Positions 1 to 10,405 of a stretch of DNA of 64,000 nt are shown piece after piece. The position numbers and the translations under genes were made by a program. Within the stretch, counting starts at the first letter, position 1. Each line of letters opens with the position of its first letter. The notes beneath the pieces are model-generated. The model saw only the letters and a program-made list of their open reading frames with translations. It had not been told where the DNA came from and did no database searches. This stretch comes from Emydura subglobosa (taxonomy: Eukaryota > Chordata > Testudines > Chelidae), in assembly GCA_007922225.1 (NCBI GenBank), contig ML679961.1, forward strand, positions 61,817,430 to 61,881,429, read 5' to 3'.

Positions 1-1010
1 CTACTGTAATTCATTTGCTAATGAAACCCAGAGATGGAATAAAGTTATCTATTACATTTATCTTGCTAACACCATTCCCCAGAAGGCTGTGATCTCAGCC
101 TCTTTTAGTCATGGATCTCAACTTATAAAAGAAGTATATAACCTGGAACTATGAATTAAAACTCAAAGAAGCTGGTTGTAGATCAAACCCCAGTTTGGGT
201 AGAAGCAGAGGAGTGATCTCAGTTTTCCATAACACTTCAGAGCAAGATAGATATCTCCTCACTGGGCTAACAATCAAAGCTAAACTAAAAAGCTTTCCAA
301 AAATAAACAAAACCAATAAAATGGCTATTTAAGATCCAAATAATTACTTCAATACATGGTTTAGTACAACAGCCACTATCCACATTTATTTCCCCTTCAT
401 CAGGGCCCCTGTAAAAGCTCACAAAGATTCCAGTCATCTTCTCAGCACAAAAGCCTTTAATTCACTCGTTATCAGGCTGGTAACAGAGTTTGTCAAAAAC
501 AGAATGCAAAAGTCCAAAAACAACATCATTCATCAGTTCTAGCTCTGCACAATGGTTTATTTCCCAGGCTTCCCCCACTACTACCAGACCCCGAACACTC
601 TCAGTTAACACACGCTCCCCTCCCTGCAGCTTCCTTATGCCTTATATACTGGAATCACTGAGTGCATCCAAGGTGAGGTTCATCTTATAATCAAGGTTGA
701 CTTAGCCTCAGGCTTTCTGGCCCAAGGGTAGATTTAAATTAGGCCAAATTTTTAACCAGACCCCAAAATTTTATGCACAACTTTGGCACATGTGTGTTAA
801 AATGGGGGCAGACAGACATTTATCCATGTGACTGAATAATTATACTTTGTACTTCACTAGTCTCTTTGATCTAAGCCTCTCAGAACCCTTTAAAAACATT
901 AGAACTAGTGACGGGTGAGAAACAGTTTTCCTGCCCAATGAAAATGTTTGAGATTTTAAAAAAATACCAAGAGAAATAGCTCCAATAGGAGAAATAGGGA
1001 GACCCACTCC
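1..1010. other. unannotated AT-rich DNA
   Basis: No recognisable repeat or coding region. The only open frame is a 66-codon one at 490-690, of the length expected by chance. Confidence 0.5.
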
Positions 1011-1180
1011 AGAATAACCAATAGCCTGGTGGCTGGGACATTCAGCTGGAATTTGGGAGACTTTGGTTCAACTCTTTTCTCTGTATCAGACAGAACAGAG
1101 ACTTAAACATGGGACTCCCATATTCTTGATGGTTGTGGGGGGAGAAGGGGTGCTCTAATTGCTGGGCTATTGGCTATTCC
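1011..1180. repeat. imperfect foldback repeat
   Basis: The two ends are inverted copies: AATAACCAATAGCC near 1013 pairs with GGCTATTGGCTATTCC near 1165-1180, and the inner segments containing GGGAGACTTTGG and ACTCCCATATTC also pair. It resembles an old amniote repeat whose consensus I recall only partly, so I give no family name. Confidence 0.5.
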
Positions 1181-1607
1181 GGGATAGCTCACTCACTCCA
1201 GAAATTCCATCCTTGATCTGACAGTTTAGTCAAAATTGATACAACATAACATTTTGGTTCTGATAAAAAAAAATGTTGCATTGGAAAATTCCCAACCAAT
1301 TCCAATTAGAACGCAGTTCACCCAGCCTTGTACTACCACAAAGCTGCTCTTCTTCTTTTTCATGATACAAAACTTGCAGGCACAATTTCTAAGTCCAATG
1401 ATAAAAAATTGACTTCAAAATTATAAAAATATATTAGACAAAAATAGTTTCTTTCTTTGCTTACCAAGACTTGCATCAGACTCCTACATCTCCCCTGCTA
1501 CAGTCAGTGACCTCACTAACAACTAAAGCAGGCGATTGTCATTAAAAACTGTGAAGCAAACCTAGAACTCAGATTTTAGCAAGTAAAATACACTTCAGTT
1601 TTCCTTT

Positions 1608-1738
1608 CATAGAATCAAAGAAGATTAGGGTTGGAAGGGACCTCAGGAGGTCATCTAATCCAACGCCCTGCTCAAAGCAGGACTAACCTCAGCTAAATCA
1701 TCCCAGCCAGGGCTTTGTCAAACCACACTTTAAACACA
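1608..1738 (-). mobile_element. CR1 LINE 3' end fragment
   Basis: The plus strand reads CATAGAATCAAAGAAGATTA followed by GGAAGGGACCTCAGGAGGTC, the reverse complement of the CR1 3' terminus typical of birds, turtles and crocodilians. Only about 130 bp remain, as expected of 5'-truncated CR1 inserts. It has no coding content. Confidence 0.92.
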
Positions 1739-1931
1739 TTTAAAACATATCTGCATAATTTTAAAGCCCACATGCTAGCTGAATTATATTTACCTTGTGT
1801 GCCTCCTAAGGGGCAGAATACAGATTATTTTTTTACTCTATGCAATACCTAAGTGGTAGGTATTGTAAATGTGCAAAGTATTAAACAAGCTATTGAATAC
1901 TATCTGAAAGGGTTAATGCTACATTTTTATT

Positions 1932-1946
1932 ACACACACACACACA
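1932..1946. repeat. (CA)n microsatellite
   Basis: Short uninterrupted AC dinucleotide run. Confidence 0.9.
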
Positions 1947-2226
1947 AAGTTTAGCAGAACTGCTCTCTGCAACAGCTGCCACCTCTGTCTGGGTTCTAAC
2001 TTGCTGACATATCATAGTCCAAGGCGTGGCCTGGAGGGGCTACCTGAATTTGAAGCCCAAAATATACCCATGTTACACAATCTTGTTCTTCTACAGTAAA
2101 AATGTCTGTAAAGATAACAGCAGAAACCAACTTGTATTTTCTAGCTGATGGTTTCTGGTGGGCAAAGTCAGACATGCACAGAGACCAGAGGATTGATGGA
2201 TAGATAATAAATTGATTTGATTAAAT

Positions 2227-3186
2227 CAGTGGTGTCCAACCTGTGGCCTCGAGGCTCTAAACTCTATCCCTTGAGGGCAAGTACGTTAAGTAGAACATGT
2301 GTATTGGATTATGAATTGAAGATGTGCTCTCTGAGCATCACCTAGTGATTTTTAAACTACAGACACACTGGTTTGGTGCAGTGATAGGGGGTATCCTTTC
2401 CCCAGCTGCCCCCTCCCTCTACTTCCTAAGCAAGCCATGATTTGAAATACCAATATTTTGAGAAGCTGCTGTCCCTTCAGTGCTGCACCTGATTAGCTGC
2501 TCCTTCACTGGCCACCTGCTGTATCACAGGGAAAGAGAGGAGAGGGTAAGTCAGGCTGTCCTACCACCTGCTTCCCTGCTAGCATGTGGGTGCTCTGATG
2601 AATAGGAGAGAATCTCAAATAGTTTTGCCTTTGGCTGGGGAGGTGCTGAGCAATGGATGGTGCCAGGGCTGCTCTGGGTATGAACATATGAGGGTGCCAA
2701 TTCGCTTGTGCCTTTTATTGGAGGGAGAGGGGGAGTGTCAAAAACATTGTTTGAACTGGGTGACAAAATGCCTAGGGCTAGCGCTGGATAGCTCCCCTTC
2801 CCCACAGACCCACCCAAGGCAGCCCAGGAAAGGGGGAAAGGAGGAGAAGCTGAATATCAACCACCAGTTACAGTTCTCTGATTCTCTTTCTCCCCCAGCT
2901 CTGGAGCAGATTAAAGCAATCTTGAGGAACACAGGCAGCAGCTGGGGACAGCCACACTCACATGACAGAATACTCCAGCCAATGCCTCTCCGCTCTCACT
3001 GTGGGGAGGGAGGCACAAGAGACAGCTACTCTGGCTCAACACCCACTGGGGACTCCCCCACACCAGATACACTCAAGCAGCGGGAGTTGGGGGTGGTCTA
3101 TGTTCCCTTTAAGATGTGCCCCAAAGCACTGATTGTGGCCCTTTGACCTTTTGGAAATACTACGTTTAGCCTTCAGACTGAAGAGG
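2227..3186. other. unclassified block, possible hAT-like left end
   Basis: Position 2227 begins CAGTGGTGTCCAACCTGTGG, which looks like a hAT-type terminus, but I could not find the matching right end or an 8 bp duplication. The block is richer in G+C than its surroundings and holds a 186-codon plus-strand frame (2586-3146) overlapped by 88-, 80- and 64-codon minus frames. I recognise no domain in any of them. It may be the inside of a decayed transposon; a host gene is not supported. Confidence 0.3.
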
Positions 3187-3189
3187 GCA

Positions 3190-3321
3190 CAGGTGCTGGA
3201 ACCAGGGTACTGGGGTGCTGCTGGACCCCCTGGCTTGAAGTGGTTTCCAATATATACAAGGTTTACAGTTTGGTTCAATGGCTCTCAGCACCCCCACTAT
3301 ACAAATTGTTTTAACACCCTT
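3190..3321. mobile_element. short non-autonomous DNA transposon (MITE)
   Basis: The element opens with AGGTGCTGGAACC and closes with GTTTTAACACCCT, whose reverse complement AGGGTGTTAAAAC is a degenerate inverted match. The interior matches a short repeat I remember as common in turtle genomes. No clear target duplication is visible, so the superfamily (hAT is likeliest) is inferred. Confidence 0.6.
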
Positions 3322-3417
3322 ACTTAATCCAATGGTGTGCACAGGGAAGGACACCTTTACTGGTATGCGTTCGGTGGAGGAAACACTATCTTGCCTGTGT
3401 AATATAACAACAATTAC

Positions 3418-3512
3418 AAGAGCTCTGTGTAAGATCGAAAGCACGTCCCTTTTGCCAACAGAAGTTGCTCCAATAAAAATCAGCACCTCACCCACCTTCT
3501 CTCTTTGATTAC
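3418..3512 (-). repeat. fragment of an unclassified interspersed repeat (copy 1)
   Basis: The sequence AAGAGCTCTGTGTAAG ... CCAACAGAAGTTGCTCC ... CTCACCCACCTTCTCTC is the reverse complement of the same family seen at 15097-15200 and 45107-45215, which run forward (GTGGTAGCCATGTTGGTCC ... ). The family is recurrent in sauropsid DNA, but I cannot assign its class. Confidence 0.6.
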
Positions 3513-3574
3513 AATAATGAGTATTTCTACAGTGCTGCCCATTTGATGATTTCAAACCACTTAAAATACTAATG

Positions 3575-4003
3575 CATTAAGGCTCATCACACCCCATGAG
3601 GTAATTATTATTTCCATTGCACAACTGGGGAAACTGAGGCACCAAGGGAATAAATGATTTGCCCAAAGCCACACAGAAAATCCATGGATTTGTCTATATG
3701 AACACTTAGTTCACAGGAAGCTGGGGTTTAAATCTACACTAGCCTGCTGGTACTAAGTGTCCATGCGTACCCTGCTGCCACACACCAAGAGTTCCGTAAT
3801 GCACTTTGATCTACCACACTCTGAAACAAAAAACAAAGCCAACTATGGAATATTTGGTGTGGGATAGCAGGGGCCACATGAAATTTAGTGTGCAGCAGGC
3901 TAGTGTGGGGTGGATTTATACCCCAGCTTGCCATGAACTAAGTGTTCATGTAGACAAGCCTAGTGAGAGAGCCAAGAGAACCCAGGTCTTTCAAGTCCCA
4001 GGC
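3575..4003 (-). mobile_element. MIR/CORE-SINE, split by a MITE
   Basis: GGAAACTGAGGCACC followed by GCCCAAAGCCACACAG is the reverse complement of the MIR core (the 'cctcagtttcc' segment). After the MITE at 3686-3960 the MIR resumes with GAGAGAGCCAAGAGAACCCA and ends near 4003. The order shows that the MIR is older than the MITE. Confidence 0.7.
3686..3960. mobile_element. foldback MITE with ~49 bp inverted ends
   Basis: The left end reads GGATTTGTCTATATGAACAC and the right end, reverse-complemented, reads GGCTTGTCTACATGAACAC. The match continues through ACTTAGTTCA and AAGCTGGGGT to about 49 bp with few mismatches. The TGTCTAC motif near the tip is shared with the Harbinger element and other MITEs in this window. 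A clean target duplication is not visible. Confidence 0.75.
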
Positions 4004-4009
4004 CTGGGT

Positions 4010-5484
4010 TATAACAATCAGTTTCAGGGCAGCTGTACCTGTATTCCCTCTCTGTGGTCCCTCAATCACATTCCAGGGTGCAATCCAGACTAGTGAGGGT
4101 TGTGTCATCACCTGCCTTGCAACATTGGGTGCCTCATGATGCTTTGCTGATATAGCTCCCCACCCAGGTTGCTTACAAACAGCTTGCAGGTCACACCTTG
4201 AGTGCCTGGGCATTGCTGCAGTCCTTGTCCAGCAACTGACCCCAGAAGCCTGTCAGCAACACACCAGCCATGCTTTGGCTTCCAACAGCCTTAGTTACTA
4301 ATTGCAGGGTGATCCCAACACACTCCCAGTCCTGAATTTTCCCCCAAAATGTGTGTTTTGCACTGTCTAACCCTCTCCTGGACGGTTCAGATAGTATAGG
4401 TCCATTGCCCCTGTAAAAGGTCAATGTCCAACAGTTTGGTACTTTAACTGGAGATACCCACACAGTTCAGTTTAACTACAACACTGGATTAGTTTTGATT
4501 AAAGAATAAAACAAGCTTAACTATAAAGGGAGAGATTTTAAGTGAGTGCAAGTATAAGGTATTAAAGTAAAAAATGGTTACAAGAGAAATAAAGATAAAA
4601 GGTTTTCTAGTGGTGAAGACTTAAACTAGGCTTGGTTCAAGTTAAAATCCTTACTACATGTTCCCAGCAACATAGATGAGCAAATTCCCAAGTCAGGATC
4701 TGTCCCTAAAGTCCAAAGGGCTGGTTCCTTTGTCTTCTTGGGTAAGAGATTGAGACAGAGAGAGAGAGAGAGAAAGAAATTGGGGTGTTTTTGCACCTCA
4801 CTTTTGTAGCCCAGTTCCTCTTTGAAGTGGATGTTTCTGAAGATTACACCTCAAAGCAAAGTTTAGTCAATCTGTAAAGAAGGCGACATGGAGTCTGGGG
4901 TGAAGGTGCACCCATGCTCTTTCTTCTCCTCTGTATATGCTGAAATGCAGATTTGCCTTGTCTCTCTCCTGCTGTTTACGATGTAGAGGTAAATTGTGGT
5001 AAACACATCCCTTTATTTAAGGTAGACCTGCTTAACCACTCCTGCCCAATAGGGCTACGTGGGTGTGAACGTGTGCTATCAAAATTATAGAGGGGGAATT
5101 CATAACTTTACATATAACGTTGCTACATACATTTCACTATGATATTACTGACTAGCGAGTTCTTTGTTTTAAATGATACTTCACAAGGCATATTTTGCAT
5201 AAAGATGATTACAATAGTTTGTAGATTATGAATACATTTGGTCACACATTCATTATAGGCTCCTGGTTTCTCAACCATCACCTTTGTTGGATAGAAACTC
5301 ATATCTCTCTCTCCCAACTAAGGGTTTTCCAGGCTACACAGTTCCCGGCCTACACTGTGATACCCCCAGTAAGCCAGAGAGACTAAACATGTCAGCAGAG
5401 TCTGTGCTTTGCTTCCTCTCCAGATATTATGAACAGTGTAACTGAGTCAGTTACCACACAGCTCTTCATAAGCAAGCACATTTA
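4010..5484 (-). mobile_element. LTR-like repeat, left part (interrupted by Harbinger)
   Basis: Together with 9453-10024 this forms one repeat split by the Harbinger insertion. It is related to the block at 38786-39543: both hold ACCTGTATTCCC(T/C)CTC followed by TGGTCC, both hold an ACAGCTCT ... AAGCACAT segment, and both end in a GCCATATCTRTCACA tip. Reverse-complemented, the tip starts TGTGA, as an LTR would. No coding region is seen. A GA-rich tract lies at 4752-4776. Confidence 0.55.
4752..4776. repeat. (GA)n simple repeat
   Basis: Purine tract GAGACAGAGAGAG continuing as GA dinucleotides. Confidence 0.9.
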
Positions 5485-5871
5485 GGCCTGGTCTGCACTA
5501 GCGACGGAGGTCGACGTAATGTCACTTATGGCGATCTCCGAAAGCCTGCGTCTACACTGGTATGGCAGTTCCTTCAACTTAAACCATGGCAAAAGTCGAC
5601 ATAATAAAACCACCTCCGCAAGTGGCATAGCGCCTAAATCATTTTTTTGGGTCGATTTTGGGTCAGTGTAGACAGAGCATAACGTAATTTGACATTAATG
5701 GCCTCCGGGAGGTATCCCACAATGCCCCGTTTTGACCGCTCTGGACAGTTGCGCTGTGCTGTTCTGTGGTCATGCTACCCGGAAATGGCCCCTCCCCTCA
5801 TGCCCCAGGAAAATTTGAATTTTCATTTCCTGTGCGGCCAGCGTGGAGAGAGCTTTGCCACTGGACTCCTC

Positions 5872-6390
5872 ATGGCTACTGCAAAGCCCAAACACGCTCC
5901 AGCATGGAGTCAACCAGAGAGCTTAGATCTCATTGGTCTGTGGGGCTAGGAGTACGTTTGGCTCAGCTCAGAGCCAGCAAAAGGAATTTGAACGTTTACA
6001 GGAAGATATCCCAGGGCATGCTGGAGAAGGGACACAAGAGGGACGCGCAGCAGTGCTGCGTGAAGATCAAGGAGCTGCGCCAGTCATATCACAAAGCCAG
6101 GGAATCTAACAGCCATTCTGGCTCCTCACCAAAAACATGCTGCTTCTTCGAGGAGCTGCATGCAATTCTCGGCGGCGACCCTACCACGGTGCCGCCTCGC
6201 AGCATTGATACCTCTGCTAGATCACAGTTCACGGACAATGATGAGGACTCCATGGACAAGGAGGCTGAGGGGAGCAGGGTGCAGGAGAGCGGGGTGTCCA
6301 TTCTCCCAGACAGTCAGGACCTATTCCTGACCGCAGAGCAGTCCAGCAGCACACAGGACAGCAATAATGATCCCAGGGAAGGCACATCTC
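5872..6390 (+). pseudogene. Harbinger Myb/SANT-like DNA-binding protein, exon 1
   Basis: In Harbinger transposons this protein helps bind the element ends and bring the transposase to the nucleus (family knowledge). I start at the ATG at 5872, where a frame reads MATAKPKHAPAWSQPESL and breaks at the stop after 5946. The domain continues in another frame (open 5766-6524) with RNLNVYRKISQGMLEKGH and KIKELRQSYHKAR, the Myb/SANT-like trihelix pattern with spaced aromatic and basic residues, and then an acidic tail (DNDEDSMDKEAEG). One small indel near 5946 therefore separates the first helix from the rest. The exon probably ends near 6390, where the acidic tail gives way to T-rich sequence, but the donor site is unclear. 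Confidence 0.8.
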
Positions 6391-7240
6391 ATGAGTTTTT
6401 TTTTCTTCTTAGCAGTGCTGTCCTTTTAAAAGGAGGATTTCAGGCGTTTAGCGGACTTTACTGGGGGGTTACCCCGGAACAGATTATTTATGTGCAGAGA
6501 TATGCTCCGAGAATCATCAGCTGATATCTCAAGGAAACTTTCATGTAGGTAATCTGTTATCCTTTGCACAAGGTTTCGGGGAAGGGCAGCCTTGTTCCTT
6601 CCTCCCCGGTAGGATACTTTGCCGTGCCACGCTGCAATCAAGGAAGCTGGCATCATGGCGGAGCACAGCGTAATGGCATAAGGGCCAGGCTGGTACCCCG
6701 CTGCATGCAGCAAATCTTCCCTTTCCTCGTGTGTTACCCTCAGGAGACTGATATCGCTCATGGTCACCTAGGGAAGACGGCACATGTTTAAAATACCCAA
6801 ACTGTACAGCAGATACCCTGTACCTTTGTAGTCCCCATTGTAGTGTCCTACCAAGTCAGTTGAATTATTTTGATTTGGTTTCAGAAGAGACTATAACCCC
6901 CCCCTCCCCCCCCCGCGCTGTTCTCAGATCCCCTGTGGCTGCCTCGTGACAAAACGGTCATCCAAATTAAACCATGTTGCCCAGGCACCCCTCTAATACA
7001 GGGCATTTGAAATGAGATTCTTAAAGATCATTAATCCTCTCTATAGCACAGTAAAATGCCCCTGGCTTAGCATCTCTGTAACGGCACAGCAAGCCGACCC
7101 TTCTGGGATGTTAGGAATGGAATGAGGGTCTGGGTTTGCTTTGTGCACTGCAAGGGGAGAATTTTATACATTGTTGCAGTTGTTTCATTTTCTTGGATCT
7201 GCTAACAATAGCAACCTTATGCATTTCTTTTCATTCTGTA

Positions 7241-7778
7241 GACACCTCAGCCTTGGCCCAGCCCTCCAGAAATGCTGCGGAAAGACTATCACAGATTAGA
7301 AAGAGGAAAAAAAACCTGAGATGACATGTTTGGCGAGATCATGAACGCCTCAGCGGCCGCAGAGACAGAGCTCAGAGAGTGGTGGCTGACCTTGTCCCAG
7401 AATATGGACATGGACAGGGAGAGTTGCAGAGAAATGCAGGAACATGATCGCAGTACCACGCAAGAGATGCTGCGAATAATGCGTGACCAGGCAGACATGC
7501 TCTGGTGGCTTGTGGAGCTTCAGGAGGAGCGGAGGCCAGACAGAGTCCCACTGCAGCCCCTCCATAACGCTTCTCTGCCTATGGTTTTGCTGCCTTGCCT
7601 CTCCCCCCACCCCCAAGAGGTCTCGGAGGAGAATGGCCAGACTGCAGTACGTGATGCACTCCACCCTGGTGGAGGCGAGCAGAAAGCAGCGGTGGCCCCA
7701 CTGACAGCTGGCCTGCAAGAAACCACGCTACCCCTTGAGACTGTGAATGAACACTTTCCCCCATCCCCAATGATTTGA
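7241..7778 (+). pseudogene. Harbinger Myb-like protein, exon 2 (C-terminal)
   Basis: A pyrimidine-rich acceptor TTCATTCTGTAG ends at 7240, and the exon reads DTSALAQPSRNAAERLSQIR and then a lysine/arginine patch. At the A-run near 7308-7316 the frame shifts by one: the upstream frame stops at 7324 and the rest is open from 7326 to 7778, with MFGEIMNASAAAETELREWW and a charged, probably helical segment (DRESCREMQEHDRSTTQEML). This is the usual C-terminal region of the Harbinger Myb-like protein. A poly(A) signal follows the stop by nine bases. Confidence 0.72.
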
Positions 7779-7786
7779 ATGTTCAT

Positions 7787-7792
7787 AATAAA
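7787..7792 (+). terminator. poly(A) signal of the Myb-like gene
   Basis: AATAAA lies 9 bp after the stop codon of the plus-strand gene, inside the gap between the two convergent Harbinger genes. Confidence 0.7.
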
Positions 7793-7817
7793 AGTTTGCG
7801 TCGTTTCAACACATTTC

Positions 7818-7823
7818 TTTATT
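7818..7823 (-). terminator. poly(A) signal of the transposase gene
   Basis: TTTATT on the plus strand is AATAAA on the minus strand, about 97 bp beyond the transposase stop. It is only 25 bp from the opposing plus-strand signal, so the two 3' ends would overlap. Confidence 0.65.
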
Positions 7824-7919
7824 ACATCGTATCTTGTTTGGGAGGGATTTGGAGGTTACTGATATCGATGGTGGGGAGGATGTTGAGCAAAGGCAAACAA
7901 CAGACAGGAACAGAAATTA

Positions 7920-9045
7920 TTACTGCATCTCATTGCAGAACCTGGTTTTCAAAGCTTCCCTAATGCAAAGCGCTCCACAGTTTGCTCTCAGCGTATTGCT
8001 GGCATCAGGTTGCTCATAACTGGCGGTCAGTCTTTCTGCCTCCATAGCCCAACCCTGGGGGAACTCTCACCCTTCGCTTCACACACATTATGAAGAACAC
8101 AGCACACAGATATCACTGACCAGACAGATATCTCATGTCTAGCCTAGTGAGCAGACTCCTCCATCTGGCCTTTAAAAGCCCAAATGCACATTCAACAACC
8201 ATTCTGCAAGTGCTTAACCTGTTATTAAAACACTCCTTGTCGCTGTCAAGGTGCCCAGTGTATGGCTTCATAGCCAAGGGAGCATGGGGTAAGCAGGATC
8301 CCCCAGGATCACTATTGGCATTTCCAAACCCCCAATGTGAATTTTTTGGTCAGGGAAGAAAGTGCCCGCCTGCATGTTAGAGAACAGCCCTGAATTCCGA
8401 AATACACGAGCGTCATGCACCTTCCCAGACCACCTTACATAGATGTTGGTGAAATGACCGCTGTGATCCACAAGGCCCTGCAATACCATGGCATAGTACC
8501 CCCTGCATTTTATGTACTCGGTTGCTAGGTGGGCAGGCGCTAAAATAGGGATGTGCATCCCATCAATGGCCCCCCCCCCCCTGCAGTTTGGGAACCCCAT
8601 CATGGCAAACCCCTCCACTATATCCTGCACATTTCCCAAAGTCACTAGCCTTAGTAGCAGAAGTCTACTGATGGCCCTGCAGACTTGAATCACGGCAGCA
8701 CCCACTGTAGATTTATCAACTCCGAATTGATTCCCAACTGAGCAGTAACAGGCGGGGGTTGCCAGTTTCCAGACTCTCTTCTCCACTGTTAGAACTTGTC
8801 TCAAGCGAGTATTCACGTGCTTCAGGGACGGTGCCAGCTCAGAGCAAAGTTCAAGGAAAGTGGTCTTTCACATATGAAAGTTTTGCAGCCACTGGTCATC
8901 ATCCCACAGCTGAATAACGATGTGGTCCCACCAGTCTGTGCCTGTTTCCCAGGACCAGAACCGGTCCTGATGCGTTACGGCCTGCAGCAATCGGAAATTG
9001 TTCTGCTCAATGGCTTGTAGCAGGGCAGCCTCGGTGGCATCGCAG
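7920..9045 (-). pseudogene. Harbinger DDE transposase, frameshifted
   Basis: This is the nuclease that cuts and pastes the element. The N-terminal part (ALLQAIEQNNFRLLQAV, about 9040-8865) shifts frame near 8862. The core is open at 8816-8268 with FGVDKSTVGAAV (helix-turn-helix-like), the first catalytic Asp in GAIDGMHI and the second in GKVHDARVF. The frame shifts again near 8269 after GDPAYPMLPWL, and the third catalytic residue (Glu) lies in the resumed frame in VVECAFGLLKARWR (about 8170). A stop follows near 8118, then a recognisable C-terminus ending NEMQ-stop at 7920. All three catalytic residues are present, but at least three breaks disable the gene. Length and order fit DDE_Tnp_4 family transposases. 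Confidence 0.88.
8570..8581. repeat. C12 homopolymer inside the transposase core
   Basis: On the coding strand this is a G12 run immediately before the catalytic GAIDG motif. The run keeps the frame and encodes a short glycine stretch. Confidence 0.85.
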
Positions 9046-9452
9046 TTGCCTGTGCTTCATGTTCTTTCTCTACTTTGGAAATACTCAATGATAAGCCGCA
9101 ACATATTTGTGATGTTAATAATAGTGCAGAGTTGAGCTTGCTCCATGTCTCTGCAGCAATGGTGAGCGTGCAGAATAAACAAACGGCGCAAATATCAATT
9201 TCCTGTTTGTTTGAGGGAAGAAGGGAGGGGGAAGGAGCGTTGCATCATGGGACAATGAAACTCGTCCCAACAGCCACTGCGGCTAGTTGCGCTGTGGGAT
9301 AGCAATCCACAGTGCACTGCATCGAATGTTGACACAAGCGTGGCAAGTGTGGACACACAAGTGGTGTGTACACGCTCCAGCAACTTCTAAAAATCGGCAG
9401 GTGAAAGTCGACTTTAAGTAAGTTGACTTCACTTTGCAGTGTAGACATACCC

Positions 9453-10024
9453 TTATTCTTACGGTGAAGGCATTAGAGAGAAAATGCATTAAATAACAAA
9501 CACTAAAAGAACCTACAAAGTTGCTAAAAATCTTATTCCAATTCCAACCTCAGGCTCTGGTGAATGTCAGTCCTGCGATTTCTCCATGGTTACAAGTTCA
9601 TAATGGTCTCAGTTTCAGAATGAGAACCACCATGAATAGTTCAGTCTTTCCTTTATACATCTTGGTCTCATGTAACAGCTTTTTAACAGATAAAGACCCT
9701 CTTCCTAGGGTATAGTTTCAAAAAGCAGGACTTTTGCATAACCAGAGGTGGGGCATTTGCATTAACCTTCTTCTAGGCATTCCCCTGGAAATCCACTTAA
9801 CACTTTTTGTCCCAAAAGTCCATTCTGGTCTGGGCCTTTGTTCAGTATGATCCTTTGATCATCCAGGCCTCACATCACATCTTCCTCCTACAGAGGTCAT
9901 GTACAATCCAGGTCCACAATAATACTTCATCTTTGCATTTAATACAATGATTCCCCAAAGATATTTAAAATTAATTCAATTAGGTTTTTCAAGGATGTTA
10001 CAGAAAACAGCCATATCTGTCACA
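9453..10024 (-). mobile_element. LTR-like repeat, right part (after Harbinger)
   Basis: This is the continuation of 4010-5484. The join CACAT-TTA-TTCTTACGG is continuous once the transposon is removed. The right tip GCCATATCTGTCACA matches the tip of the related copy at 39543. Read on the minus strand, the repeat would start here. Confidence 0.55.
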
Positions 10025-10256
10025 ATAACACCATATCTTTTTTCCCATTTCACCCCTGAAAGAGAACAAAAAACCATGAAAAGTTGCACAGAGAGCCCAG
10101 GAGGCTTAGTGGTCATTAATGGGTTATCATCATCCCTGGAAGTACCATTTTTATGGCTGCGTGGAAGATGACTATCTGGACAATGATGAGAACCAAGACA
10201 CTAGTTTGTAAGGTTACCTGAGTGGATTGTATTGTCTACAGACACTTTTGGCTATT

Positions 10257-10405
10257 AAGGCCTCAATTCAGTAAAGCATTCAAACATGCTTAAATCCATC
10301 CATATTCAGCAAAGCACTTAAGCACATATTTAACTTTATGCACATGCCTAATTCCCAAAATATGTCCTTTGAAGTTAAGCAAATGCTTAAGTGCTTTGTT
10401 TAACA
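10257..10405. repeat. foldback repeat with 'cttaagtgctttg' core
   Basis: AGCAAAGCACTTAAGCACAT near 10308 is inverted as AAATGCTTAAGTGCTTTG near 10380. A partial relative, GCTCAAGTGCTTTGCTG, occurs near 19592. It is an old sauropsid repeat type whose class I cannot assign. Confidence 0.55.

Larger units (their letters stand above)
5485..9452. mobile_element. PIF/Harbinger DNA transposon, near full length
   Basis: The element begins GGCCTGGTCTGCACT and ends with the reverse complement of GGGTATGTCTACACT. It is flanked by TTA at 5482-5484 and 9453-9455, the T-N-A target expected of this superfamily. Inside are the two genes characteristic of Harbinger transposons: a Myb/SANT-like gene on the plus strand and a DDE transposase on the minus strand, converging near 7.8-7.9 kb. 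Both genes contain frameshifts, so this copy cannot supply protein. It interrupts an LTR-like repeat whose sequence resumes directly after the right end. Confidence 0.9.

Noticed and set aside
6900..6916. C-rich run as a functional motif
   Set aside because: It lies in the intron between the two Myb-like exons and is best read as a simple homopolymer.
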